Positions 46,387 to 55,885 of a stretch of 64,000 nt of DNA are shown here, piece by piece. The notes below the pieces were generated by a model. The model was given only the letters and a program-made list of their open reading frames with translations, did not search any database and had not been told where the DNA came from. The translations under genes were made by a program, and so were the position numbers. Position 1 is the first letter of the stretch. Each line of letters starts with the position of its first letter. Source of the DNA: Geminicoccaceae bacterium. GTDB lineage: Bacteria > Pseudomonadota > Alphaproteobacteria > Geminicoccales > Geminicoccaceae. The DNA is taken from the NCBI GenBank assembly GCA_028285265.1, contig JANQPX010000069.1:1-64000 (forward strand). Reading direction: 5' to 3'.

Positions 46387-46847
46387 TAGGCCTCCATGAT
46401 CTCAGCGGCCCGATGGATCGCTTTTCGAATGCGGTGATAGGTGGCACAGCGGCACACATTGCCACTCATCGCTGCGTCGATATCGTCGTCGCTCGGCTTT
46501 GGTGTTTCCGTCAATAGGGCGGTTGCGGACATGATTTGGCCGGACTGACAATAGCCGCATTGGGGGACATCGAGCTCCTGCCAAGCGGCTTGCACGGCTT
46601 GGGCTGGTTTACTGTCCACGCCTTCGATCGTGGTGATCGACGTTCCTGCGACATCCTCGACAAATGTCTGACATGAGCGGATCGGTACACCATCCATATG
46701 GACCGTGCAGGCACCGCAAAGCGCTAGTCCGCACCCGAATTTCGTGCCAGTTAATCCAAGCTCGTCCCGGATGGCCCAAAGAAGCGGCGTGTCCGCGTCT
46801 ACATCGACGCTGACCGCACGCCCATTAAGGGTGAAGTCGACTGCCAT
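46386..46847 (-). CDS. Molybdenum hydroxylase 2Fe-2S small subunit, IorA-type
   Basis: About 153 residues. The N-terminal plant-type ferredoxin cluster is bound by CGLALCGACTVHMDG plus a later Cys (IRSCQTF), and the second cluster by CGYCQSGQIM and CRCATYHRIR. It passes electrons from the molybdenum centre of the large subunit. I chose the ATG at 46847 (MAVDFTLNGRAV) with a GGGAG box; an earlier in-frame start adds 16 residues unlike the family. First gene of the two-gene operon, with TAATG overlap to the large subunit. Confidence 0.92.
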   Translation of the reverse strand: MAVDFTLNGRAVSVDVDADTPLLWAIRDELGLTGTKFGCGLALCGACTVHMDGVPIRSCQTFVEDVAGTSITTIEGVDSKPAQAVQAAWQELDVPQCGYCQSGQIMSATALLTETPKPSDDDIDAAMSGNVCRCATYHRIRKAIHRAAEIMEA

Positions 46848-47048
46848 TATGAAAACTCCCGAGTTGACGATGGTGCGACATTGTTGACGAAACAAAAGGA
46901 TCAGATCTTAGGCAGAAGCAGCTTGTGTAACCCTTGAGTCAGAAGGCCGAGACGTCCAACACTACCTACCGGTGTCACATGACACATTGTTGAGATTTGT
47001 CCACCCAGATAAGGAGAAGAATTGCATATCGTGAACAGTGGCTACCGA

Positions 47049-48068
47049 TCAGAACACGGCGTGGTCGCCACGTTCTGCGACGGCATTATCGTTGATCATG
47101 CGATCATAAAAGTCGAACAGCGTTTCGGAACCGAATGATGGGGTAGCATCCTCGTCGTAGCGTCCTCTTTCTACATCGTACACAAGCATAGACTCAGTCG
47201 CATAATAGCGGGCGATGCGGGCGAGCTCAGCTTTGGCTGAGAGGGATGGTAAGACATATCCTACGGCGTCGAGCATGGTGATGATGGCGTCAAGCAGGGC
47301 CAATGGCACATGGCGAATTCGCGGCTCCTGGCCGAGCAGAGCAAAGAGGTGTTGTCCTTGTTCAAGCGGCGTTATCGCCCGACCCGGACCGCCGAGCGGT
47401 AGGATACGATTATGCAGACGCTCATCGACAATACACGACGTCAAAAACTCGGCGAGATCGCTGTCGCTGATCGGTTTGCAAGCGGTATGGCGGCCATTAC
47501 CGAACACAAGGAATGGTTTGCCCCGTCTCAATCGATCGAGTTGTCCAGAAAGCGACTTAAAGAACGCTGTGGCCCGAACGATCGAGTAGGTTAGACCTGA
47601 AGCTATCAATTCTTGCTCAAAGGCGAGCTTGGCTCGTTGAAACTCTAGCTTTGGTCTTTGCACACAAAGCGCGGAAAGCAGCACCATTTGCTTGATGCCA
47701 GCATCCTTAGCCACAGCGAGGACGTTGTGGTGGGCTTGATAGTCGATAGCCCAAGCATCCTGCGGAGCGCCGGTGCGCGAGGCAAGGCAGGAGAGTATGA
47801 CATCAAACTGTTCAAGGCCAAACGCTTCGCGCCGAATGGAGTCGGGGTCGGTCACATTGCCGAACGCCAATCGTGCGCCTTCCAGCAGTTTTGCCACCCC
47901 GTCTTTGTTAAGACGGCCTCCAGCGCCCGCGCGTGGACGGACAAAGCATGTCACCTCATATCCCCGATGCATCAGAGCGCGGACTGTAGCATGGCCAATC
48001 GTGCCGGTTGCTCCAAAGACAAGAACGCGACGACAGGGTTGGATCTCTTGTGCCGAAACATCAATCAT
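47049..48068 (-). CDS. bciA: Divinyl chlorophyllide a 8-vinyl reductase, BciA type
   Basis: 339 residues of the extended/atypical short-chain reductase fold. The NADPH site is VLVFGATGTIGHATVRAL. Segments typical of BciA/DVR are SCLASRTGAPQDAWAIDYQA, VLLSALCVQRPKLEFQRAK, IVRATAFFKSLSGQ and the C-terminal ARYYATESMLVYD with TPSFGSETLFDFY. It reduces the 8-vinyl group of divinyl (proto)chlorophyllide in (bacterio)chlorophyll synthesis. No other bch, puf or crt gene is in the window, so it is separate from any photosynthesis cluster. Family assignment is strong; that the cell is phototrophic is inference. Confidence 0.88.
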   Translation of the reverse strand: MIDVSAQEIQPCRRVLVFGATGTIGHATVRALMHRGYEVTCFVRPRAGAGGRLNKDGVAKLLEGARLAFGNVTDPDSIRREAFGLEQFDVILSCLASRTGAPQDAWAIDYQAHHNVLAVAKDAGIKQMVLLSALCVQRPKLEFQRAKLAFEQELIASGLTYSIVRATAFFKSLSGQLDRLRRGKPFLVFGNGRHTACKPISDSDLAEFLTSCIVDERLHNRILPLGGPGRAITPLEQGQHLFALLGQEPRIRHVPLALLDAIITMLDAVGYVLPSLSAKAELARIARYYATESMLVYDVERGRYDEDATPSFGSETLFDFYDRMINDNAVAERGDHAVF

Positions 48069-48503
48069 AGAACGTGGGAGGTTCGCTGATGCCAGGATTT
48101 GTTAGCGCCTTGGTCAATAATGAAGGGCGCGCGCGAGACGGAAGCATCATGCAAGAGCTGAGCGGGTAGCGTGAGCAAGTTCGCATCTTTTCTTGACGGT
48201 CAAACAGCACTCGATCGAACAATGCTGCTGAACGGTCTTTCATCGATTTGAAGCGAGCAACTTATGGCAAAAGGCTAGTCAAGTCGACCACCTCAGGGCT
48301 GAACGACAACGACAGTGATGGTGTCGTTGGAGCGTGCAGGAGCTCATGCCAATTCTTACACAGAGGCCGTATATTGATGATGCTCGACTGCCTGATAACT
48401 CCGATGTTTGTGCTTACCGATCGGTTCAAGGAACGCAATCCCGATCCATTTGAAGGGACTCAAGACACGCTTGCGTTTCCACCCCAAGGTGTCGAACCGC
48501 GAC
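48069..48503. other. Intergenic between tupA and bciA
   Basis: About 435 bases upstream of bciA and downstream of tupA, both minus strand. No coding potential, RNA gene or terminator hairpin is evident. I looked for PpsR-type sites (TGT-N12-ACA), which often precede pigment genes, and did not find a convincing pair. Confidence 0.35.
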
Positions 48504-49346
48504 TCACCCCATGATGTCGCTAGTCGTCGCATTGGGAAAGAACAGCTGCTGACCGCCAATCCGATAGCTGGCGATTGCAGCTTGGCCCTCATCGGAGAGT
48601 AGCCAGTCAATAAAAGCCTGGCTGGCTTCCGCGTTGACGTTTGGACACCTCTCAGGATTGATCATGGTCACGCCGTATTGGTTGAAAAGCGCATCATCGC
48701 CTTCGACAGCGATCTCGAAATCGCCCTTGTTTTTAAAGCTTATCCATGTCGCGCGGTCCGTCATGGCATAGGCATTCATGCCAATGGCGGTGTTGAGTGT
48801 GGCACCCATGCCGGAGCCGGTCTCACGGTACCAATCGCCGGAGGCTTCAGTCGGATCGATACCGGTTTCTCGCCAAAGCGCTAGTTCTTTCTTGTGGGTT
48901 CCTGAATCGTCACCACGTGACACGAAGACCCCGCCGGCTCTCGCGATCCTCTGAAGTGCCGAGACGGCATCTGCCGTGCCTCTGACGTCGGCTGGGTCGG
49001 CGAGTGGTCCAACAATAACGAAATCGTTGTACATAAGATCGGATCGCTTCAAGCCATGACCTGAAGCGACAAAATGCTCTTCCGTCGCCTTGGAATGGAC
49101 CAAGAGAACGTCGCCATCGCAATTTTTGGCGTTCCTGACGGCTTGGCCGGTGCCGACAGCCACGACATTCACCTGTACGCCACTCTTGTCTTGGAATGTC
49201 GGAAGGAGATGATCATACAACCCTGAATTTGCGGTGGAGGTCGTCGATTGCACGATGATCGATAGTTCCTGTCCCAGCGCGTTGCCACAAAGTGTTAGCA
49301 GCACGCAGAGAGCACAAGCGCCAAAGTTAGGTCGGAAAACCTTCAT
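48504..49346 (-). CDS. tupA: Tungstate/molybdate ABC transporter substrate-binding protein, TupA-like (orphan)
   Basis: 280 residues with a signal peptide ending near GNALGQ. TupA landmarks are STTSTANSGLYDHLLP (oxyanion-binding TTS), VNVVAVGTGQAVRNAKNCDGDVLLVHSK, LMYNDFVIVGPLADPADV, FVSRGDDSGTHKKELALW and TGSGMGATLNTAIGMNAYAMTDR. Such proteins bind tungstate with very high affinity and some also molybdate. The permease and ATPase genes (tupB, tupC) are not adjacent on either side. Its place among three molybdenum-hydroxylase-related loci suggests it serves cofactor supply. Confidence 0.9.
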   Translation of the reverse strand: MKVFRPNFGACALCVLLTLCGNALGQELSIIVQSTTSTANSGLYDHLLPTFQDKSGVQVNVVAVGTGQAVRNAKNCDGDVLLVHSKATEEHFVASGHGLKRSDLMYNDFVIVGPLADPADVRGTADAVSALQRIARAGGVFVSRGDDSGTHKKELALWRETGIDPTEASGDWYRETGSGMGATLNTAIGMNAYAMTDRATWISFKNKGDFEIAVEGDDALFNQYGVTMINPERCPNVNAEASQAFIDWLLSDEGQAAIASYRIGGQQLFFPNATTSDIMG

Positions 49347-49641
49347 CGGTCCTCTCCTTTGCTTTGTCGCATGTCGGAGGGGAATTGTCGCCGAGGGTTC
49401 ATCGGGCCGAAAGGGGGCGCGACCCTAAAAGATGCCTAGCCGCGTGCTCGATAAATGAAGGTGAACGCCACCATTCCCGTAGCATCAAGGGGGACATGAG
49501 TCTCCTTTCATAAGCATGCACGAAATTCCGCCATTGGCATAAGCCACGCATGTCAGGAACAAATGCAATAGATTTGAATGAAGCGCAAGGTGAGCCCATT
49601 GTTCGCGGGAAAGCCTGGTTGGCGCCATTTGATTCCTGTGT

Positions 49642-50544
49642 TTACGCCCGAAGCTTTCGCTCGCGCAAAAAGACATAGAGCCCACTGGCGACTATGATGG
49701 CGGCGCCGATTATCGTGGGCAGATCGGGCAAATCGTTGAACACGATGTAGCCCATGGCGGTAGCGCCCAGCAAAACCGTGTAATTGTAGGGTTGTAAAAC
49801 GCTTGCTTCTGCAAGTTGCAGCGCTTTCACAAGGCAATAGTGAGCGAAGGCCCCAAGAGTGGCGACCAGGAGAAACAGCCAGAGATCTATGGCATTTTCA
49901 GGTGTCCGCCAATGAAACGGAACAATGACGCTTAGGCCCAAAAAACCAGTTATCGCGATCGAGAATAGAGAGATTTCAGGTGGATCGGTGCGGCTCACGA
50001 GCCGTGTCAATACCAGATAAAGACCAAACATCACGGCTGCGAGCAGAATGAGGAATGTGACTGGCTGTAGCGTATTAACGCCGGGCCGAAGAATGATGAG
50101 CATGCCGATAAAGGCTATGCCAACGGCGCTCCAACGACGAAAACCGACATGTTCGCCCAAAATAGGTACAGAGAGAGCGGTAACGATCAATGGCGTGATA
50201 GCGAGAAGCGCATGAACGTCGGCAAGTTCCATATGACGAAAAGCGTAGACCACAATGCCGATCTCGATCGTTAAGAGAAGTCCACGAGTTATTTGAAGCC
50301 AAGGCCGCTTTGAGTGAAGGCGCAGGCGCTTCCGCCGAAATAGCACCATGGCTGCACCGACAAAGAGCAGGTAGCGGATCCAGAGGATCTGCACGATAGG
50401 GTAACTCGTTGCCAGGATTTTGCTGCCGGCATCCATGCAGGCGAACGCCAGCCAACCGACGATAACAATGCCGATACCCGCGAGTGTGCTGTCCTTGCCA
50501 GCGTGGACGGTTTGGCTATGGTTTAGAGCACCGGTCATCGACAT
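49642..50544 (-). CDS. DMT-superfamily (EamA) transporter
   Basis: About 300 residues with ten predicted transmembrane helices in two EamA repeats (for example IVIVGWLAFACMDAGSKILA, LADVHALLAITPLIVTALSVPILGE, and LWLFLLVATLGAFAHYCLVKALQLAEASVLQPYNYT in the second). The substrate is unknown; relatives export amino acids or metabolites. I chose the ATG at 50544 with a GAGAG box over an upstream start at 50628, which would overlap the region before the divergent sensor gene and add a polar 28-residue extension. Confidence 0.87.
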   Translation of the reverse strand: MSMTGALNHSQTVHAGKDSTLAGIGIVIVGWLAFACMDAGSKILATSYPIVQILWIRYLLFVGAAMVLFRRKRLRLHSKRPWLQITRGLLLTIEIGIVVYAFRHMELADVHALLAITPLIVTALSVPILGEHVGFRRWSAVGIAFIGMLIILRPGVNTLQPVTFLILLAAVMFGLYLVLTRLVSRTDPPEISLFSIAITGFLGLSVIVPFHWRTPENAIDLWLFLLVATLGAFAHYCLVKALQLAEASVLQPYNYTVLLGATAMGYIVFNDLPDLPTIIGAAIIVASGLYVFLRERKLRA

Positions 50545-50693
50545 TGCTCTCGTGCCGGTATCACCTTCGACGTCTGGAGTGGCAGCATCTGAAACTCTGC
50601 CCTGCCTCTTCGCGTTGAGTGGTCCCATATCGACGACGTTGTGTCTGGCCTCGGTCCGGCTTTCTCGTTAGCCTGCGATCGCCTTCGCACCCT

Positions 50694-51920
50694 ATGCCTG
50701 TGCCGCCAATGTTGACAGTAACCTACGATCCGATCCTGGTCATCGCCTCTATTCTGATTGCCATTATGGCGTCATTCACAGGTCTTCGGCTGACAACCGG
50801 TATTGGCAGCTTAGACCTCCAGGCCCGTCGTGTTGCCATTGCGAAGGCGGCGGTGGCGTTAGGGTCAGGCATCTGGTCGATGCATTTTGTCGGTATGCTT
50901 GCGGTCCAGTTGCCGATTGTCTTGGTCTACGATGCACTTCCGACACTAATCTCCGTACTCATCGCCATCCTCGTTGTTGGGCTTGGATTAATTCTATTGC
51001 ATTTTGGCGTACGTACGCGTGTCCGTATCGCTGCAGCAGGCCTTCTTACGGGCGTAGGCATCGTTAGCATGCATTATGTCGGGATGAGTGCTGTTCGAGG
51101 CAATTGCATCATCGCCTATGATCCGATCGGTGTCGCCCTCGCTACTGGGATCGCCGTTCTTGCTTCGACTCTGACGCTTGAATTAGCCTATCACCGTAGA
51201 ACACTAGGCGTGACGTTAATTGGTGCCATCATGCTCGGGTTGACGATTACGGCTATGCACTATACCGCGATGATGTGGACGACGTTTTTGCCTGGTGGTG
51301 GAATTGAGGTTATTCCGGAGCCGAGCTTGTCCGGAGGTACGCTTGCCCTAATCGTTTCGCTCGCTGCTTTTGTTATCTGCGGCCTGTTCCTTCTCATGAC
51401 TGTACCCATTGGAATTGCAGCAGGCGAGTTCGCCACGGCATCGACGAGTGCGACGACGGTGGATCAACAGCCTGAGGAAACAAGATCTGATAGCTATTTC
51501 ACCACGAATCGACGCTCAATGCGCGATACCGTACTTTCCAAGGCTTTCGTCCCATCGCTTGCAGCAGAGGCTGAACAGAAGCCCTTGCGTATTCCTTATC
51601 AGCGCGACGATACAATCCGATTTTTAGCACCTGACGACATCCTGGCCATCAAAGCACAGGGTCACTACACCGGATTGATCAATGGTCAGGAAGACGAGCT
51701 ATTCTGCCCTTGGCCGCTCTCAAAGCTCGAAAAGACACTAGAAGGGACGCGTTTTCTAAGGACGCATCGAAGCTTTCTTGTGAACCTCCACCATGTCGTC
51801 GGCTTTAGGCGAGACGGCGACAAAGGTTTTTGCCTTTTGGGGGACGGTGCAACGGTCAAGGAGGTACCTGTCAGCCGCTCTCAAATTCAAGTCGTACAGA
51901 AAGCGCTTGGATTGGATTGA
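50694..51920 (+). CDS. coxC: MHYT-LytTR membrane sensor/transcription regulator of the cox locus (CoxC/CoxH-like)
   Basis: About 408 residues. Residues about 1-230 form an MHYT domain of seven transmembrane helices with the repeated motifs SMHFVGM, SMHYVGM and AMHYTAMM; the Met and His residues are proposed to bind copper and sense a diatomic gas. The C-terminal 100 residues are a LytTR DNA-binding domain: IRFLAPDDILAIKAQGHYTGL and TRFLRTHRSFLVNLHHVVGFRRDG. This fusion is the layout of CoxC and CoxH in the Oligotropha cox cluster. It sits directly upstream of coxM with a candidate binding site in between. Whether it corresponds to CoxC or CoxH cannot be decided. Confidence 0.85.
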   Translation: MPVPPMLTVTYDPILVIASILIAIMASFTGLRLTTGIGSLDLQARRVAIAKAAVALGSGIWSMHFVGMLAVQLPIVLVYDALPTLISVLIAILVVGLGLILLHFGVRTRVRIAAAGLLTGVGIVSMHYVGMSAVRGNCIIAYDPIGVALATGIAVLASTLTLELAYHRRTLGVTLIGAIMLGLTITAMHYTAMMWTTFLPGGGIEVIPEPSLSGGTLALIVSLAAFVICGLFLLMTVPIGIAAGEFATASTSATTVDQQPEETRSDSYFTTNRRSMRDTVLSKAFVPSLAAEAEQKPLRIPYQRDDTIRFLAPDDILAIKAQGHYTGLINGQEDELFCPWPLSKLEKTLEGTRFLRTHRSFLVNLHHVVGFRRDGDKGFCLLGDGATVKEVPVSRSQIQVVQKALGLD

Positions 51921-51932
51921 TCACCAGACGCT

Positions 51933-51982
51933 TCGCAGTTCGTGCAGCTGAGTCGCATTTCGTGCATTCAAACTGTTTGACA
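51933..51982 (+). promoter_or_regulatory. Candidate LytTR binding site and promoter of coxMSL
   Basis: TCGCAGTTCGTGCA (51933-51946) and TCGCATTTCGTGCA (51953-51966) are 14-base direct repeats differing at one base, with a 20-base period, close to two helical turns. A TTGACA box (51977-51982) follows 10 bases later, and no good -10 lies at the right distance. This is the layout expected for activation by a LytTR protein, which binds tandem direct repeats beside the -35 box. The encoded MHYT-LytTR protein is the obvious candidate (inference). Confidence 0.55.
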
Positions 51983-52086
51983 TGAATTTCGGGTCGCAGC
52001 GGCGATCGTAATTTTGCATGTCTGGTGGCCGACGATGCTGGTGGAAATGCGGTACGTCCAGGTTGAGGCAACGGAGACTGATCACG

Positions 52087-52962
52087 ATGATCCCGGGAGC
52101 TTTTGACTACCATTTACCAACAAATGTGCCGGACGCATGTCGTCTCCTAGCGGATTTGGGCGATGATGCGCGGGTTGTCGCGGGCGGTCACAGCCTCATC
52201 CCGATGATGAAACTTAGGATGGCGGTTCCAGAACACCTGATCGACCTTCGCGGGATCGAAGCGTTGAAAGGGGTAACCGTTGACAGTGGATGGATTACCA
52301 TTGGTGCGATGACCACTCAAGCGGACGTGATTGCCTCTTCAACGCTCGCAGACGCCTGCCCGATCCTCCGTGAAACGTCGCTCCAGATTGCTGACCCTCA
52401 GATCCGAAACTTAGGCACACTCGGTGGTAATGTTGCTAACGGCGATCCCGGAAATGACATGCCTGCCGTGATGCAGGCGCTTAATGCGATTTATCAAATT
52501 CAGGGTTCAGCGGGCGCACGGGAGATCAATGCACGTGATTTCTACGAGGCGGCGTTCTTTACCGCTTTGGGCGATGACGAAATCTTGACCGCGATCCGGA
52601 TCCCGACGCCCACCAGCGCACATGGGTATGCTTACCAGAAACAGAAACGCAAAATCGGCGATTATGCAACAGCGGCTGCTGCAGTCTTGCTGACTTGGGA
52701 AGATGGTGCTTGTAGGGCCGCGTCAATTGCGCTGACCAATGTTGGTGAGACGCCGTTGTTTGCCGAAGCGGCGGGCCATGCGCTCATCGGCACGACAGTC
52801 GATAAGCTGACGATTGATGCCGCAGTCGAAGCGGCTGAGGCCATCACATCACCAGCCGAAGACGGTCGAGGACCTGCCGCCTTTCGAACCAAGGTTGCTG
52901 GCGTCATGGTTGGGCGCGCGATCGCACAGGCGAAAAGCCGAGCCCAGGGAGGAAGTGCCTGA
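52087..52962 (+). CDS. coxM: Carbon monoxide dehydrogenase medium (FAD) subunit
   Basis: About 291 residues, close to known CoxM. The FAD-binding motifs are VVAGGHSLIPMMKLRM near residue 30 and NLGTLGGNVANGDPGNDMPAV near 110, both diagnostic of CoxM. It passes electrons from the iron-sulfur subunit to the quinone pool. I chose the ATG at 52087 (MIPGAFDYH) with a GGAGA box 10 bases upstream; the frame is open earlier, but those residues are not CoxM. It is followed by coxS with a 1-base overlap. Confidence 0.95.
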   Translation: MIPGAFDYHLPTNVPDACRLLADLGDDARVVAGGHSLIPMMKLRMAVPEHLIDLRGIEALKGVTVDSGWITIGAMTTQADVIASSTLADACPILRETSLQIADPQIRNLGTLGGNVANGDPGNDMPAVMQALNAIYQIQGSAGAREINARDFYEAAFFTALGDDEILTAIRIPTPTSAHGYAYQKQKRKIGDYATAAAAVLLTWEDGACRAASIALTNVGETPLFAEAAGHALIGTTVDKLTIDAAVEAAEAITSPAEDGRGPAAFRTKVAGVMVGRAIAQAKSRAQGGSA

Positions 52963-53456
52963 TGGCTAAAATGCATATCGAGATGACCGTCAATGGCCAA
53001 CCTATCGAGGCTCTTGCAGAACCACGTACTTTACTGATCCACTTTCTGCGCGAGCAGCAGAGTCTAACAGGACCTCATATCGGCTGTGATACTGGCCATT
53101 GCGGTGCTTGTACCGTTGATATGAATGGTCAATCTGTGAAAGCCTGCATGGTATTCGTCGCCCAGGCCAACGGCAACGATGTGACGACTATCGAGGGCAT
53201 AACCAATCCCGATGGCACATTGCATGCACTCCAAGATGCCTTTCGTGAACATCATGGACTGCAATGCGGCTATTGTACGCCTGGGATGATCACGCGGGCT
53301 TACCGCCTACTTCAGGAACATCCCAATCCGTCAGAGGAGGACATTCGCTACGGCATTTCTGGTAATCTTTGTCGTTGCACTGGTTATCAGAACATCGTGA
53401 AAGCTATCCAAGCCGCCGCCGCCGAACTGAGTGCTTCGAAGGAGGCCGCAGAATGA
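52962..53456 (+). CDS. coxS: Carbon monoxide dehydrogenase small (2Fe-2S) subunit
   Basis: 164 residues. The first cluster is bound by CDTGHCGACTVDMNG and Cys in VKACMVF, the second by CGYCTPGMITRAYRLL and CRCTGYQNIVKAI, the classical CoxS pattern. It links the Mo-Cu centre in CoxL with FAD in CoxM. The start lies in the coxM stop codon (TGATG), and the end overlaps the coxL start in ATGA. Confidence 0.96.
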   Translation: MAKMHIEMTVNGQPIEALAEPRTLLIHFLREQQSLTGPHIGCDTGHCGACTVDMNGQSVKACMVFVAQANGNDVTTIEGITNPDGTLHALQDAFREHHGLQCGYCTPGMITRAYRLLQEHPNPSEEDIRYGISGNLCRCTGYQNIVKAIQAAAAELSASKEAAE

Positions 53457-55873
53457 ATGATCAGACCCCATCCTCGGCCGAACGGAATGCGAAGCTTGAG
53501 GGCCTAGGCTGTTCCCGAAAGCGGGTTGAAGATGCCCGATTCACCCAGGGCAAAGGGAACTATGTTGACGATATCAAGCTGCCGGGCATGCTGTTTGGTG
53601 ACTTTGTCCGGTCGCCGTATGGTCATGCTCGAATCAAGTCAATTAATGCGGAAGCAGCGCTAGCGATACCTGGAGTCAAGGCCGTCATCACGGCTGCTGA
53701 CCTAAAGCCACTGAACCTGCATTATATGCCAACGCTTGCTGGTGACGTTCAGGCGGTCCTTGCGGAAGAGAAGGTGCTTTTTCAGAACCAAGAAGTCGCT
53801 TTTGTTGTCGCGACGGACCGCTATGCCGCCGCCGATGCAGTTGAACTGGTCGAAGTTGACTATGAAGACCTTCCCGCTTTGGTCGATCCAAGGAAAGCGA
53901 TGGCCGATGATGCGCCTGTGCTTCGTGAAGACATCGCTGACAAAATGGAAGGCGCTCACGGTCCGAGAAAGCACAAAAACCATATCTTCTATTGGGAAGC
54001 CGGCGACGAAGCAGGTGCAAAGCAGGCACTTTCGAATGCTGATGTCGTCGCCGAGGAAGAGATCACCTATCAACGCGTGCATCCCTGTCCCCTCGAAACC
54101 TGTGGCTGTGTCGCCTCGATGGACAAGGTCAATGGGAAACTCACGGTTTGGGGAACATTTCAAGCTCCGCACGCTGTACGCACGGTCGCCTCGCTCATCT
54201 CCAACATTCCCGAGCACAACATTCGGATCATCTCACCGGACATCGGCGGAGGGTTCGGCAACAAAGTTGGGGTATATCCCGGCTATATCTGCGCGATCGT
54301 CGCGTCGATTGTGACTGGTGTGCCGGTAAAGTGGATCGAGGATCGGATTGAGAATCTGTCAACGACGGCATTTGCCCGAGACTATCATATGTCGGGCAAG
54401 ATCTCCGCTACCAGTGACGGCAAGATTACGGGGCTTCTATGCCATGTTCTCGCTGATCACGGCGCATTTGATGCCTGCGCTGATCCAACCAAGTTCCCTG
54501 CTGGCTTTTTTAATATCTGCACGGGTTCGTACGACATTCCTGTGGCCCATGTTGGCGTCGACGGTGTCTATACCAACAAGGCACCCGGCGGTGTCGCTTA
54601 CCGCTGCTCGTTCCGCGTAACCGAGGCGTCCTATTTCATCGAACGCATGGTGGATGTCCTAGCGCGAAAGCTCGGGATGGATCCGGTCGAACTTCGTCAG
54701 AAGAACTTCATCAAGAAAGACCAATTTCCCTACACCTCGGCCCTTGGTTGGGAGTACGATTCTGGCGACTATCAAAAGGCCATGGAACAAGCGCTCTCCG
54801 TCGTAGATTATCCGTCGCTGAGGGCAGAACAGACAGCCAACCGCGAGGCATTTGAACGTGGTGAAACGCGATCGCTCATGGGTATCGGGGTCGCGTTCTT
54901 TACCGAAATCGTTGGAGCTGGCCCGGTTAAGAACTGCGACATTCTTGGCCTTGGCATGTTTGATAGTTGCGAAATCCGCATTCATCCGACCGGCTCAGCG
55001 ATCGCACGTCTTGGCACCATCAGCCAAGGGCAAGGGCATGCGACCACCTTTGCCCAGATTCTCGCGTCTGAAATTGGTATTCCCGCTGAGAGAATCACGA
55101 TCGAAGAGGGCGACACTGACACAGCTCCCTATGGTCTCGGTACCTATGGATCACGCTCGACGCCGGTGGCTGGTGCGGCTACCGCCATGGCCGGCCGCAA
55201 GATCAGGGCCAAAGCCCAGATGATCGCCGCCTATCTGCTCGAAGTTCATGACGATGATCTTGAATGGGATGTCGATCGTTTCCAGGTCAAGGGAAACCCA
55301 GAACGCGCTAAGACCATGGCCGAGATCGCCTTTGCTTCCTACAATCAGGCGATCCCAGGAATTGAGCCGGGGCTTGAGGCGGTTAGTTACTATGATCCGC
55401 CTAATATGACCTATCCTTTCGGTGCGTATATCTGCGTGGTCGACGTCGATGTCGACACCGGGGTCACCGACGTGCGTCGCTTTTATGCTTTGGATGATTG
55501 CGGCACACGTATCAATCCGATGGTCATCGAAGGCCAAGTCCATGGCGGTCTTACTGAAGCACTAGCGATTGCGATGGGACAGGAGATCTCTTACGACGAC
55601 ATCGGTAATGTGAAGGGTGCCAGTCTGATGGACTTTTTCCTGCCGACCGCTGTCGAGACCCCGACTTGGGAGACAGACCATACGGTTACGCCATCGCCAC
55701 ATCATCCGATCGGTGCGAAAGGCGTTGGTGAGAGCCCCAATGTCGGCGGTGTTTCCGCGTTCTCCAATGCGATCAATGATGCTTTCGCTCATTTAGGACT
55801 GACCCACACCCAGATGCCCCACGATCATTGGCGGGTCTGGCAGACAGCCGAGCGGCTCGGGCTGCACGGCTAA
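53453..55873 (+). CDS. coxL: Aerobic carbon monoxide dehydrogenase large subunit, form I
   Basis: About 806 residues, nearly the same length as the structurally known enzyme. It oxidises CO with water to CO2 at a Mo-S-Cu centre. The form I signature AYRCSFR is present with the copper-binding Cys at residue 385, and the catalytic Glu at 760 lies in KGVGESPNVGG; both sit three residues earlier than in Oligotropha CoxL, so alignment is collinear. ISPDIGGGFGNKVGVYPGY and TISQGQGHATTFAQI are further cofactor motifs. The ATG at 53453 overlaps the coxS stop and follows GGAGG. The form II motif (AYRGAGR) is absent. Confidence 0.97.
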   Translation: MNDQTPSSAERNAKLEGLGCSRKRVEDARFTQGKGNYVDDIKLPGMLFGDFVRSPYGHARIKSINAEAALAIPGVKAVITAADLKPLNLHYMPTLAGDVQAVLAEEKVLFQNQEVAFVVATDRYAAADAVELVEVDYEDLPALVDPRKAMADDAPVLREDIADKMEGAHGPRKHKNHIFYWEAGDEAGAKQALSNADVVAEEEITYQRVHPCPLETCGCVASMDKVNGKLTVWGTFQAPHAVRTVASLISNIPEHNIRIISPDIGGGFGNKVGVYPGYICAIVASIVTGVPVKWIEDRIENLSTTAFARDYHMSGKISATSDGKITGLLCHVLADHGAFDACADPTKFPAGFFNICTGSYDIPVAHVGVDGVYTNKAPGGVAYRCSFRVTEASYFIERMVDVLARKLGMDPVELRQKNFIKKDQFPYTSALGWEYDSGDYQKAMEQALSVVDYPSLRAEQTANREAFERGETRSLMGIGVAFFTEIVGAGPVKNCDILGLGMFDSCEIRIHPTGSAIARLGTISQGQGHATTFAQILASEIGIPAERITIEEGDTDTAPYGLGTYGSRSTPVAGAATAMAGRKIRAKAQMIAAYLLEVHDDDLEWDVDRFQVKGNPERAKTMAEIAFASYNQAIPGIEPGLEAVSYYDPPNMTYPFGAYICVVDVDVDTGVTDVRRFYALDDCGTRINPMVIEGQVHGGLTEALAIAMGQEISYDDIGNVKGASLMDFFLPTAVETPTWETDHTVTPSPHHPIGAKGVGESPNVGGVSAFSNAINDAFAHLGLTHTQMPHDHWRVWQTAERLGLHG

Positions 55874-55885
55874 GGGGGGAGAGGA

